Part shown: positions 1 to 10,902 of the stretch, in pieces
Layout: the number at the start of each line of letters is the position of its first letter
How positions within the stretch are numbered: the stretch's first letter is position 1
Origin: Stentor roeselii
Taxonomy: Eukaryota; Ciliophora; Heterotrichea; Heterotrichida; Stentoridae
Assembly (NCBI GenBank): GCA_006503475.1
Contig: RSEH01000126.1
Location: forward strand, 1-64,000
Reading direction: 5' to 3'
Length of the DNA stretch: 64,000 nt
Notes under the pieces: generated by a model
Told to the model about the DNA's origin: nothing
Databases searched by the model: none
What the model saw: only the letters and a program-made list of their open reading frames with translations
Program-made: the position numbers and the translations under genes

Positions 1-1084
1 CTAAATTAGCGTGGCCTTCCAGTCGGTTGATAACTGAAAGAGATGCCCATCACATGCGTTAAAGAACTTGTGTAAGAGAGGATTGAAAGAATCACCTGTA
101 ACGCGACAAGACAGCTGTAAATTTGACTTATACCTATTTGTTGACTTCCTTTTTGCTGAGGCCTTGAGTCGTGTTTGTTTAGGGTATGGTGACTGACTTG
201 AGACTTCTGAGGGTTGTTTGAGATGTTTGTCTTTGAAACCTCGCAATTCAGAACTTTTTGGATCCTTTTTGAAGGATCATTTTTTTCAATCAGAATTACA
301 GTTGTGACTAGTTCTTGAGCTCTCAATTACTTCAAAGTTTTCTGGCAGGTATGACTGGATGTGGCAGAGAATTACTTCCCAGTTACACTTCCAGATGTCT
401 CGGTTCTTGCCTGGGAAATTACTTACAGTTTATTGTGTTTTGAAAGTCGACTGATCAGATGACTAACCACTTGTCCATATCGCAGCTGTTATTAAGACTC
501 CAATGAGTTTGTTTATGAAGTCATCAAGTCTGAGATTTTGCTTTGAAAGTTTCAGAAAATTATGAACTTAATAAAAAAATCTAACTCATGCAACATATTC
601 TGCTTCAAAGAAAAACTATATCTTAAGCTGTTCCTATTCATTTAAAAGCACATCACCAATGCACATAAATTCTAATTACTATCAGTCAGAGAGCAGTTTT
701 TACAAAGCTATTCACCCCAAGTGTATAACCATAAAAATTCAAAAATAATCAACTTACGATCATCATGCCATAAGCACGCCTCCAGAGTATCCAAAACCTA
801 GAAACCTTCAGAAGCGATTTATTTAGGCTGATCAACTTAGAGTCTCAAAGGCTTGAAAAAGTAATGAAAGATCAAGAAAAGTTGAAAAACAGAAAAAATT
901 TCCTAGCCTATTTACTAATGAAGAAAACATAGTGAATCAGTCTATTTTCAATTAAATGAATGCCTTTACGATCTGAAACTGTTTAAACTAAAAGAAAAAC
1001 TGAAAATCGACTTAGGCCTGGACTTCTGATGTCACTTTCTAAAAATGATGACTTGAACTCGTTTTTCTTTCAACCTGAGTAAAA
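1..1084. other. Gene-poor left edge, no supported gene
   Basis: No frame here gives a protein I recognise. Two overlapping minus-strand open frames in the first 330 bases (81 and 106 codons) have no domain, no clear start context and low-complexity composition. The first 500 bases look a little less A+T-rich than the rest, which could be a remnant of old coding sequence. I see no RNA gene, no telomere-like repeat and no terminal repeat. Confidence 0.5.
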
Positions 1085-1245
1085 ATATCGACCTGATAAA
1101 ACAAATCGTTTATGCAGGATGCATGACAATAGCTTAAACTCCAATAGTTAAATTTTCCAAATTTTGAAGTTTATGAAAAATTTGTTTGTAATATTGCACC
1201 TATCTGGATGAGATAGCTAGACCGTATTTTAATATTTGTGCTAGA
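1085..1245 (+). pseudogene. Decayed fragment of an AAA-ATPase-like gene (paralogue of 8890-10902)
   Basis: This stretch aligns by eye with bases about 10220-10365 of the intact AAA-ATPase-like gene. The clearest shared blocks are the words for a glycine/methionine-rich turn (around 1112-1125 versus 10235-10248), then 'gaagtttatgaaa', then 'gcacct.tctggatg' followed by 'atagc.agacc.tatttt'. The copy carries in-frame stops and small length changes and cannot encode the intact protein. Similarity fades on both sides, so only the part near the end of the family's middle region is visible. It shows that the family had at least two copies within 10 kb. The rest of the copy may be present but unrecognisable. 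Confidence 0.65.
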
Positions 1246-3460
1246 TTGCGGAAATGGCTCAATAATAGGATATAAAGATATTGTATTGAACAATGTTTTC
1301 AACAACTCAAGAACTTTACTTGTATAATTGAAACTTCAATAATAAGGATGTAGATGAATGTAGCACATTATTACCATTTAGTGTACTTAGTTTTACATCA
1401 AGAGTTTTATTGTCCTAGTCTTCAGATGCACAACATTTATTACGGTAAACAATCATTTAAAACAATTATTTCTTCTATTTATTATATATCTAGTATATTT
1501 CCTCAATCGAATGACTCCTAAGTAATTTACCTAAAAGTCTATGTATCATAGAGGGTTTTATTAATGATGCAGCAGGAGTTATCAATATGTTGGCTTTCAT
1601 ACATATTTTTTGAAAGTTTTCAGGTATAACTAAAGTAATTCACTTGATGAAGTATTGTATTATAAAGCAATTATTCAAAATGGTTCTTTGCTTTCATTAA
1701 GTTTGATTCCCTTATCATTTATATGGTGTTCAGGTGCGTAGTGTTTGATTAAACCTAAGGCTCTAGAAAAATTGGCTCTTTTCAACAATATTATTCGAAA
1801 TATTTGAATAAAGGTAGGCATTTACTGAATATTGATTTACTTGAGTAATTTAATCGTTCTTAATATAGCCCAGACTAATAGTTTAATCAGGCTTGAAACT
1901 TGATTCTAATTCAAATTACGGAAAATCACTTAAATTTATATTTAAGAAGAGATTTAACTAGAAGGTCGATTATTTTCAACACTTCTTAGGTACTTGGAAA
2001 CTCGCCAAAAAAAACCTTTTTCTACCTGAGCTTTCTGATGTTCTCCAGTTTTGTAAACACTAAAAATTAGAACCACTTATTTCCAAGTTGTTCGAAAAAC
2101 TTATTTGCTGCATCTCAGGACCTCAGGTGCAGGTTTCAGTTTTAGCTATCCAATTATTTAATAACAAGTTCTTTTTAGGTATCCTAAGGGCTTTCAAACA
2201 AGTTATTTTTCTTATGATAGTGCCTATTATTGTTGATCTCGCAGAAAACTCACTGGCACAAAATTCTTCTCAAAAGTTTCAAAGCTTTAAAAGCCGTTCT
2301 AAAGAAATCGACCCAGTAGCGTTCGACCGAGCTCTTCAAGATCCTAAAGACGCAGCAAAAAGTAGCTCTTTGAATGAGATGCACAATCTTCCAAAACGAG
2401 CAGCTCTAGAATGTCAATGAGACGCATTAGTCGAAAAAGCGAAAACAATTGACCCAACCTGAGCGTTCCTTGTTTGCCGTACATCGACAAACATATATTC
2501 AGTCTGTATAAATGAACAGAATAGGTTTTTAGTTGATCTCGCAAGTTAAAATAATTTAATCTTAACTATTTTCAAGTGGTTCTTGAAAATTCAATTGATA
2601 AAAACTAAGCATTTCATCATGTTATTGTGGATCTGGACTGGTCCTACTTATTTTCATAGATCAATAGGCCAGAATTCTTTTGTTATATATATTTCTACAG
2701 CCTGACAGACAAAAAAGATCCAATTTTCGGGAAAGAGCTTTAAGAAACAATCTGAGTTATTCACAGTTCGTATAAAACGAACAATTTTTGAGTGAATTAA
2801 GGCAGCGAATATATTCTACTTCTTTTCGGTTTTGATATCAGGAAATGACCAGAACTCGATGAAATGCAGAGGAATTGTTCAGAATTTTTTTAAAAAATGG
2901 CTGGAATTTTTGGATTGTTTTATGTTTTAGTTTAGATAAATTATCAAAGTTTAATTCACTTTCAGTGAATTTCACCTGAAGTAAAATTTAGATATATACT
3001 TTTATATAAATCAATTTTAAAACTTAAATTTTTATCTCTAAATCAAAAATTCTTTTAAATCCCTTACACTCAAGGAATTAAGCAAAATCGTATTCAGTAA
3101 TCAATCATTTTCAAAAAAAAATTAATTTCGAAAGTCTAAAAAATGAAATATGTCACTGCTCATCAGACTTCAATACAAGAAAATGAATGAAAGTAAATAT
3201 CTTCTAAACTAACTTTGAATAAGTTAAAGAGAAGTTTGATTAACTATAAAAATTTTCAAGTCAATTTTTTCAATTTAACATCATATATCATTATCAAAAA
3301 AATGTATCCATATCTAAATAAATTTTTCAAGAATTTCATTTTCAATATAATTATTCAATTCTGTGATAAATTCGCAAAACTTTAGATTAAATTTTAGATT
3401 AGCTTTCTCAAGGAAGCAGGAATTATTAAATTAACTCCAGCAAGAATATTCAAATATAAA
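1246..3460. other. Long A+T-rich stretch with no intact gene
   Basis: About 2.2 kb without a convincing gene. A piece at about 2230-2480 has a base composition and codon-like rhythm reminiscent of coding DNA (a 110-codon frame from a TTG), but there is no ATG, no domain and stops follow soon after, so it may be old coding debris. The last 450 bases before the receptor gene are almost pure A/T with many runs of A and T and would hold that gene's promoter. Confidence 0.5.
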
Positions 3461-6400
3461 ATGATATTTATATTCTTCATGATTCATCTCATTCTCTCTG
3501 TTGCTCAAAATTCACTTCTGATAATCTTCGGACCTAAAACTCCAGCAATACTGAGAGAATTATATTCGAATGTCACTTCAATGGAAATAGATTCATTTTT
3601 AGAACCTTCGATCAAGAAATTTCTCATTTCCACAAGTCTAATATTTGATCTGTCCCTAGAGCCGACTTCCCAGATATTCATTTATTCAAAATCAGGAAGT
3701 TTTGATGCTCCATGTCTTTCTCTTTCAAAGTCCTCCATAACTGATAAGTCATCTGACATATTCTCAGCTTTTCCATCAGTTCAATCTGAAGTAAAAGCCT
3801 TGTCAGAGATGATAAAATACTTAGAATGGGAACAGATGACAGTTTTTCTGTCGAATTCAATAGAAAATATTTTAAGTCTTGATTTACTCCGTAATCAATT
3901 CAGCAAATTTCAGATAAAGAGCCAAATTTATAGTGCTAATGCTTCTGAATACGAACTTGACTGTCTTGTCAAAAGTTACTTAAAATTAACTAAAGACCAC
4001 AACCTTCTTGTTTTAGACCAAGGTCCAACACTACAGTTACTCATCATGCTCTTAAATCAACGAAAAATCGGAAAATTTGGAAAATATATTTTGTTTGGCC
4101 CTTCATATATTTGCCCACACAGTATCGAAGGTTCAATTTCTTTGTGTTATCAGCATGGATTAAACTCGACAACTCTTGATCAATTTTATATGGCAGTCGT
4201 AAAAAATGTAACAGAAAACTTAAAATTATTTGATAAAAAAGAACTTGAAAAAAAATGCCCTTCTTATGTTTGCTTTCCTGATATCTTAATTGTGAATCAA
4301 AGAAACAATGAATTAAAATTGGTTGGAATAATTAAAGATGTTGTAAAAATTTATGAAAAAATCATTTTCCCAGGGAATAATACAGAAATGAAAGCTGGTT
4401 TCATTAAAACTTCAATACCGATATTGATTGCGAATGGTACCAGAGAGCCAGATGGTTTTGAAAACAGTGAAATTACATCTCGATATTACTATGGAGCACT
4501 ATTTGCTGCTGAGAGAGCGAACTCTTTGTTGAAACCTGAAGGATATGAATATGAGTTAGTTCCAACAGACTGCGGAAACTTAAATAGCAATTTTATTTGG
4601 ACTATTGAATGTCTTAGCAAGTACTCAAAAACAAAAAGTGTTGCATATGTTACTTCGTATTGGGCTGGCCAATCTATTATAAATCTACTAGCTTTCAGGA
4701 CTTTCGCACAGTTTCTTCCTCAAGTATCTCCAGATGGCCTCAGTGATTTTTTGAATAATCAGACAGACTACCCAGAGTTTGTGAAATTATCATCTAAAAT
4801 AGAATATAATAACCAAAACTCAATTTTTTTGTTTCTATTTAACAATTGGAAAAAATTAATATATTTGAGTGTTCAGGATGAATCTTTAGTAGAATATTAT
4901 GAAACCACAAAAAAAATTATGGAGAATATGGGTGTTAGTATCTTAAATCCAGAAGAATTACGTTTCCTTCCTAAGAATTATACAAGGGATGACTTTGAAA
5001 AATACCGACATATTTTTCAGTTTATTAAAGACTCAAGATGTCGAATCATATTACTTCTAAGTAGTATCTCTGGCTATTTGCTAGAAGGTTTATATGATAT
5101 TGGTCTTCGCAGAGGAGATGTGATTATAATTGACTATTTCATTATTTACTTTTCCTTAATAGAAAATATAGAAGAAAAATACTTGAATAAAAGAAGAGAA
5201 ATCGCTTATGGAGCCATAGTTTATAATAACCTTCAATATGAAGGGGAATTCGGAAAAGAAATAGAAAATATACTAAAACAAAAACATGGGAGTACTCTAA
5301 ATATGTGCATGACTTTTGATGCTTTTTTAACAATAAGTAACTCTATTGAATACATTATTAGTAAAGGAGACGACTACGAAGACCCTCAATTATTAATAAA
5401 AACGATAAGAAATCAAAAATTTGTTGGATGCTCTGGAAATATTTATTTTGTTCCAGGAGAAAACTCGAGAGATAAAATATGGTTAGGGTACTTTCAGGTA
5501 ATTATTGATCCGAAGACAAATCAAGTAGATATGATACAAATTCTGGCTTTAAATAAATTTGCAACTATAGCAGCAAGACAGATTAATGAACCTATGTGGC
5601 CGACAGGGGAAAAAACAGTACCGAGTAACTTCAGACCGATTCAAGTATGTGTTTATGAAAATCAACCCCAAATATCGAAATATGGAAGATTGAGCCTTCA
5701 TATAATTTCAATGATTTATTTGATATTTGTTATAATTGTTGCGATTATTTCTTATAAGAAATTCAACTACTCAGTCGCTCCATTAACAGAAGATGTTCAC
5801 CTTAGTTACAATGATCTAATCCATCAGCTGTTCTTGATCTGTGAGTTTTTTCAAATTCTTTCACTAGAGCCACGAGAAGGTCTAATCTCAAAGTCGACAA
5901 AAGATTTACATCTAAAATTTGGCCTAGACTTGATCACAGCATTTGACTTAAAATTTAATGATTTTTGGACTTTTTACACTCTTTTATTAGTCATTTGTGG
6001 CCTTTGGTCAATATTAGCTGCACTTTCTGTTATTATAAAAAAAGAAGTGCTACAATCCAATCAATACTTATTTATCCTGAGGCTCCTATCCAACTCAATT
6101 ATTCCAATAATAGGGCATCTCTGTTATCTGCCTATTTCTTTAATGCTGCTTAGCATTTATAAGTGTGAAGAAGGCATAAGTGATGAACTTGTTGATTCTT
6201 TCATAGAAAGAGACTGCTCAAAATTCTGCTATCAAGGAAAGCATATACAATTAGTGATTACTTCTACAGTGACCTCTGTTATTTTTTTGAGTGTGTCAAC
6301 TTATTTAAGACCTTATTGGGAACTTTCTCATCAAACTCAGCATCTGAGGTCAAGAGCTTCTTATTTTTCAGTTTTAAGTGTTTTTCAATTCGTTTTAGTG

Positions 6401-6829
6401 TTGATTAAAGTAAATTTCGAGAATATAAGCAAAATCTTTCAAGGTTTCATGACAGTTGGTTCTTTAATTTTATTGAATTTGATCACAATTAGGATGAGAC
6501 CTTATAACTATGAAAAAACTTATGTTTTTCAAATAACAATCCTTTCATTATGCACTTGGAATATGATTTTAACAAGTGTTTCTTTCCTTATTAATTATGA
6601 GAATCAGCTAAAAATTACTTATTATATAGGAATGGCCTTGATCTTGGGTTTAGGATATAAAATTTCAGCAAGGTATCGCAGTAAATTTATTAGTGATAAT
6701 ACTTACGCGATACCTATTTTAATCAAGTTTCAATTTTCAAAAAATAATTTCAGTAACACTATGAGAGAGAATAGTTTTTATAAAGAAGTTGAAAAGAAGA
6801 GAATTCATAAGTTGTTTGAGAAGAAATAA
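3461..6829 (+). CDS. Large ligand-binding transmembrane receptor (family-3-receptor-like layout)
   Basis: A 1122-residue protein starting at an ATG that opens a hydrophobic signal peptide (residues 1-16, ending near AQ). Residues about 20-720 form an extracellular region of the periplasmic-binding/ANF-receptor kind. It seems to contain two tandem binding modules, since a fresh module-like segment starts near 310 with 'SIPILIANG' and a 'YYGALFAAERAN' helix. Several N-glycosylation sequons and paired cysteines fit an extracellular location. From about 745 to 1070 there are seven to eight hydrophobic segments (first at about 745-768), then a short basic tail. The layout suggests a surface receptor sensing a small ligand, like class C GPCR or ciliate binding-protein/7-TM families. 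I do not see diagnostic GPCR motifs, so the signalling mode is unknown. No neighbour shares its strand closely. Confidence 0.7.
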   Translation: MIFIFFMIHLILSVAQNSLLIIFGPKTPAILRELYSNVTSMEIDSFLEPSIKKFLISTSLIFDLSLEPTSQIFIYSKSGSFDAPCLSLSKSSITDKSSDIFSAFPSVQSEVKALSEMIKYLEWEQMTVFLSNSIENILSLDLLRNQFSKFQIKSQIYSANASEYELDCLVKSYLKLTKDHNLLVLDQGPTLQLLIMLLNQRKIGKFGKYILFGPSYICPHSIEGSISLCYQHGLNSTTLDQFYMAVVKNVTENLKLFDKKELEKKCPSYVCFPDILIVNQRNNELKLVGIIKDVVKIYEKIIFPGNNTEMKAGFIKTSIPILIANGTREPDGFENSEITSRYYYGALFAAERANSLLKPEGYEYELVPTDCGNLNSNFIWTIECLSKYSKTKSVAYVTSYWAGQSIINLLAFRTFAQFLPQVSPDGLSDFLNNQTDYPEFVKLSSKIEYNNQNSIFLFLFNNWKKLIYLSVQDESLVEYYETTKKIMENMGVSILNPEELRFLPKNYTRDDFEKYRHIFQFIKDSRCRIILLLSSISGYLLEGLYDIGLRRGDVIIIDYFIIYFSLIENIEEKYLNKRREIAYGAIVYNNLQYEGEFGKEIENILKQKHGSTLNMCMTFDAFLTISNSIEYIISKGDDYEDPQLLIKTIRNQKFVGCSGNIYFVPGENSRDKIWLGYFQVIIDPKTNQVDMIQILALNKFATIAARQINEPMWPTGEKTVPSNFRPIQVCVYENQPQISKYGRLSLHIISMIYLIFVIIVAIISYKKFNYSVAPLTEDVHLSYNDLIHQLFLICEFFQILSLEPREGLISKSTKDLHLKFGLDLITAFDLKFNDFWTFYTLLLVICGLWSILAALSVIIKKEVLQSNQYLFILRLLSNSIIPIIGHLCYLPISLMLLSIYKCEEGISDELVDSFIERDCSKFCYQGKHIQLVITSTVTSVIFLSVSTYLRPYWELSHQTQHLRSRASYFSVLSVFQFVLVLIKVNFENISKIFQGFMTVGSLILLNLITIRMRPYNYEKTYVFQITILSLCTWNMILTSVSFLINYENQLKITYYIGMALILGLGYKISARYRSKFISDNTYAIPILIKFQFSKNNFSNTMRENSFYKEVEKKRIHKLFEKK

Positions 6830-7004
6830 AATTTAGTTAGTTAATTCTTTATTTGGATCTATTAATTTCTTTGGACCAATTTTTTATTAGTGAAAACTTT
6901 ATATATATATTGTCTTCATTAGTAATGGAATATATGCTGTTCATAGTATTTCTTATATGATTTTTATAAAAAAGAACTCTAATATTAACTAAATTAATCA
7001 CTTG

Positions 7005-7772
7005 TTATTTTTTCAAAATTTGATTTAAAATAGAATCAAACTTCGAGTCGATAGATTCTATTTTTTATTCAAGATAATCAAATTTTCCCTCAAATGATCT
7101 TGAAAAAATGCTTCTTTTTATTAATTCTAAATCTTTAGATTAGTATTGATTTATCCCTGAATAGCCTTGAAATTACCTTTAAACACTGCTGATTTTTTAA
7201 TATTTTCCTTGATTATTTCCTCTTTGGCTTGCGTAATGGTAGTTCAAATATCAATTACTTTACTTCCCAGGCTTCTTCATGCTTTCTATAATAGTTTTCG
7301 CAAATATAAATATACCTGCCTCTTCTCTCATAGGAAAAGCGAAAAGGCCTGCTCAACTTCCAATATTACTTCAATAATCTCCTTTCGATCATAATAAATA
7401 GCAATGACTTGAAATTCATCAAAAGAATCACCCAGAATAGGAATGATCATGTTGAGCATAAGAAAAACATTCAATATAGTTGCCAAAAGAAATTGACATA
7501 CAAGAAACTGAATCCGCTCAAATTTTAACCGTCTTCAGTAACCAAAGCAAAAGAATCTATCCGGATGGTCTTGAAGTTAACTTTAACTCCATTAGAAGCA
7601 GCACTAAGAAGTCCAAATCATAAAGTTGTATAAATAAAAATACTAAGAAACGGTAAAATCTTCTTTAATGACTCAACTATTAGCTTGATATAATACATCA
7701 TCATGTCGAATGACCTGAAACCTGTAACTCCTTGGACACTGCTGAGAATCATAACGATCCAATCAACTGGAG
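7005..7772 (-). pseudogene. Decayed 6-TM cation channel (TRP/polycystin-like) 3' half
   Basis: Read on the minus strand from about 7772 down, the first block resembles the S4-S5 region of ciliate TRP-like channels: 'DWIVMILSSVQGVTGFRSFD' then 'YYIKLIVESLKKILPFLSIF'. A second block (about 7480-7390) reads 'FLLATILNVFLMLNMIIPIL' followed by GDSFDEFQ and an acidic helix, the typical end of the pore domain (S6) and its cytosolic exit. A third block ends 'KIESIDSKFDSILNQILKK' before a TAA at 7005-7007, like the coiled tail of these channels. The blocks lie in different frames and are separated by stops, so the gene is dead. The N-terminal half is not recognisable. It was a host channel gene, not a mobile element. 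Confidence 0.75.
7027..7064. repeat. Perfect 11-bp inverted repeat (possible hairpin)
   Basis: AAAATAGAATC at 7027-7037 is followed after 16 bases by its exact reverse complement at 7054-7064. It falls within the tail of the dead channel gene, where the protein had repeated Ile-Asp-Ser words, so it may be a by-product of that coding repeat rather than a functional hairpin. Confidence 0.6.
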
Positions 7773-8889
7773 TTTTGTATTACCCATGTGTTTAGATTTT
7801 AATTCCCTGTGGCCTGAAATAAGTGTAATTGATTCTCTTCCATTTATAAATCTGCATCTATGTTTTAAATATGTAAAGATAAACAACATGGCTTGAAACT
7901 TATTAGGTTGTATTATTAAATAAGCAAAACTGAAAATTTTGTGGGTAAATTTAGATATTTTTGTTATGTTGTCATTAATTTTAAACCTTTGTTCAAGATT
8001 TAAATTTTCTTGAAACTTTTAATGAAAAAAATTATTTTTAAACATCTGTGATTCTTCATCCTTAAACCTTATTCATGCTCGAAAAATATTACTATATTAT
8101 GTTTTAACAATGTCAATTATTTACAACTGTATAACATCTTTTTGAACATATAATCTGTTTTTAAATATATTAAAAGTCTAGCAATCTTTTATACTTTTAC
8201 AATCGATATCATATTTTTTAACCAATCTTCTAAGAGTTTTAAATAAAAATCTTTTCATTTACTTATGTTTGCATTTAAATTATAAAATATTTAGTATTCG
8301 ATTAAGTATTCAAAGATGTATGTAAATATTTTATATCAATATTCTAAAATCCTCATTTAATATACCTTATAATCAAGCAAAAAAATCAAGATACTTAAAA
8401 AAATTTCAGTATTCTCCAGATTAGATAAAATCATATCAACTTATTTTTAAATCTCTTAGATTTCTTTTGTTTGTAATCATATGAGTACATGAATTCGGTT
8501 AATTGATTCAAGGATCAGTTTAAAAAAATGGATTATTTTAAATAATTTGCCTGCTGGCTAAATCAAAACTTTATAGATCTTAATAATCAATATAATTTTA
8601 GATTCAATATTATAATCTATTAATCCAGCTTTAAATTTTAGCTTTATCCTGAGTCTTTATATCATAATCCAGCTTAATACGACTTCCAGATGTCTTTTTT
8701 TCTTCTCGCGTAAATTTTTTAATCCTTTAGTCTTGAGCCGACTCCTAATTTGTTAAAAAAAATAGATAAAAAAAGTAGGAATGCTTTGGTATTAGAAAAC
8801 TTTGATAAGAGAACTCGATAGACATCAAAGTATAAATTATTTAATTTAATCAAGCCCCCTAGATAAATTAATTACAACCATATTTATAA
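7773..8889. other. A+T-rich gap with no gene
   Basis: More than 1 kb of very A+T-rich sequence with no frame I can support. The first 150 bases could hold further decayed upstream sequence of the dead channel gene, but I cannot align it. The final 100 bases would carry the promoter of the AAA-ATPase-like gene. No repeats at the ends of that gene were noticed. Confidence 0.5.
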
Positions 8890-10902
8890 ATGTTTGCCAA
8901 GCTTTCCAAACTCTCGATGAGCAGCAGGGACTCGATACTGAAGAGGTGCTTTACTGATAAAAACAATAGAAAATCGATATTTTTCAAAGGTAGTAATTTT
9001 GAAGAACTTCTAAGTGGAAATTACATCTTTGCTGATAAGTCCTTACTCATTAAAAGTTTATTAACAATGAATTTCCAAATAATCACAAGACCTAGAGGAT
9101 GGGGCAAGACTTTAAATTTGAGAATGATTGAATCATTTTTCCAGCCTAAGGTATTATCTGATGGGACTTTTTCTCAAGACCTTATAAAAAAAGAAAAGTT
9201 CAGACAATTGAAAATTGGAAAAGAGACTTTGACTTATAATCCTATCGCTAATGTTAGAGGAACAACCAGGATAATTGACCTTCAGGGGACCAGTCCTGTA
9301 GTCTTTTTAGAATTTCAAGACATAAGACCTAAGACTAAAAGTGATCTTAAGGTACAGTTGACTGCAATGATGCAAAAAACAATAAAAAAACATCTTTATT
9401 TGTTTTCATCTAATTATGCCATTGAAAATTTAAATTCTTTAAAACACTATACACAAATTCTTCCTGAAGATAACGATTCATTTGTTCATAAAGTAAAAAA
9501 TATATTGGAATTTTTAATCTCAAGCCTTCATTCATATTTTGGAACTAGGGTTATTTTGTTGGTGGATGGATATGATCAAATGTTGATGTATCTAGCTAAC
9601 CAAAACTCAAATTTTTTTCAATTCAGTTTAGATTTGTTTACAGATATTTTTTCAATATTTAAATCAGGAAAAGATCATTCAATCCAGTTTTCAATCTTAA
9701 GTGGTGTTTTTAAACCAAGGGCTTCAGGTAACTTGTCTATATTTAATCATTTCATATACGATTCTATTGGTAATCCTAAAAATATAGAATTATTTGGTAT
9801 TACTGATTATGAGCTTGAATCAATAATAAGAGACTGCAACCGAATAAGTAAAAAGGAATTAGATGTAAAGAATATCAAAGAAACAATAGAGAAATATTAC
9901 AATGGTTATAGTGGTTACAATGGTGATAATATTAATGAAACAAAACTTTTTAATCCCACTTCAGTCATGGAATGTCTTAATAATTTACTTTCCACCAATA
10001 GTGACCCTTACTTGAATTACTGGTCAAGAATAGACTCTACTAATTTGCTTGAAAATTCTTTAACAGAATCAGAAGATAAAACACTTATTGACAATTTGAT
10101 GTATTCTGAAAATCTAAAATTTACACCTGATGATTTCTTGTTCATTAGTTCAAATAATGAGCCTTCTTACAAAGATAACAGTTATTTTAAACCAATTATA
10201 TTTGATAGAGAAAAATCTTTGTTGACTTATATGGTTGATGCAGGATACCTTACAAGTTACTCTAAAGGCTCTTTTTATTTTTCTAATTTAGAAGTTTATG
10301 AAACGTTTTATAGTAAGATTGCACCTGTCTGGATGCAAATAGCAAGACCTTATTTTCAAAATTGCGCTTTCACTGATGCCGAAATAGAAAATATTAACTT
10401 GTTTTGCGAATCGTTTCAGAATCAAGTTTTGAATCAATTTGAAATAAAAAAGCCTGAAATTCTTTTAAAAAGTCTTGTTTACTTCAGTGTGTTCAATAAA
10501 GACAAACAAATAGAAAACTATTCACCTTACATTAAGTTTCGATTTAAAGAAACTTTTATCAATTTAATGCTTATTCCAATTGAAAATAAAGCTGATTCTA
10601 TTTATGTTATTGAATTTATGAAGGATGAATCAATAAGTCAAGAAAACATAATAATTGAAAAAATTTATGAAACTTATGCCTCTCTAGCTTTGAATTTTAT
10701 GAATGAAAACGCTCACATAATGAAGATTATTTTTAGAGTTGTTTCATTTGTTCCTAAAGAGAAAACTTGGTACATTTCAGCTAATGAACTTATATTTGAT
10801 AAAAAAGGTTTTAGTTTGGTAATGAATGATTTTGATAAAATTCCGAAAGAAAACTTAGTGGGATATTTCAAGAAATTTAGTATCAAGAATAGTAATAATT
10901 AG
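8890..10902 (+). CDS. AAA-ATPase-like protein with PD-(D/E)XK_9-type C-terminal region
   Basis: A 670-residue protein of the family that pairs an AAA-ATPase-like domain (PF09820 type) with a C-terminal nuclease-like region (DUF1703/PDDEXK_9 type), common in bacteria and scattered in some protists and fungi. Seen: residues about 30-55 'FEELLSGNYIFADKSLLIK', then a P-loop 'ITRPRGWGKT' at about 69-78, and a Walker-B-like strand 'VILLVDGYDQML' at about 222-233. A block 'YYNGYSGYNGDN' precedes 'LFNPTSVMECLNN', typical of the family. The C-terminal strand reads 'IYVIEFMKDES' where active nucleases usually have E-x-K, so the catalytic lysine seems replaced by Met and the nuclease may be inactive. 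A decayed copy lies at about 1085-1245. The patchy family distribution suggests horizontal origin. Function in eukaryotes is unknown. Confidence 0.8.
   Translation: MFAKLSKLSMSSRDSILKRCFTDKNNRKSIFFKGSNFEELLSGNYIFADKSLLIKSLLTMNFQIITRPRGWGKTLNLRMIESFFQPKVLSDGTFSQDLIKKEKFRQLKIGKETLTYNPIANVRGTTRIIDLQGTSPVVFLEFQDIRPKTKSDLKVQLTAMMQKTIKKHLYLFSSNYAIENLNSLKHYTQILPEDNDSFVHKVKNILEFLISSLHSYFGTRVILLVDGYDQMLMYLANQNSNFFQFSLDLFTDIFSIFKSGKDHSIQFSILSGVFKPRASGNLSIFNHFIYDSIGNPKNIELFGITDYELESIIRDCNRISKKELDVKNIKETIEKYYNGYSGYNGDNINETKLFNPTSVMECLNNLLSTNSDPYLNYWSRIDSTNLLENSLTESEDKTLIDNLMYSENLKFTPDDFLFISSNNEPSYKDNSYFKPIIFDREKSLLTYMVDAGYLTSYSKGSFYFSNLEVYETFYSKIAPVWMQIARPYFQNCAFTDAEIENINLFCESFQNQVLNQFEIKKPEILLKSLVYFSVFNKDKQIENYSPYIKFRFKETFINLMLIPIENKADSIYVIEFMKDESISQENIIIEKIYETYASLALNFMNENAHIMKIIFRVVSFVPKEKTWYISANELIFDKKGFSLVMNDFDKIPKENLVGYFKKFSIKNSNN

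Noticed and set aside
1-326. Overlapping minus-strand frames of 81 and 106 codons at the left edge
   Set aside because: No domain, biased composition, mutually overlapping, and located in a relic-rich region; could be chance.
2088-2544. 110-codon plus frame and 66-codon minus frame
   Set aside because: The plus frame begins with TTG, neither has a recognisable domain, and both are broken soon after; at most old coding debris.
8890-10902. Mobile element bounded by terminal repeats around the AAA-ATPase-like gene
   Set aside because: I saw no inverted or direct repeats or target duplication at either side.
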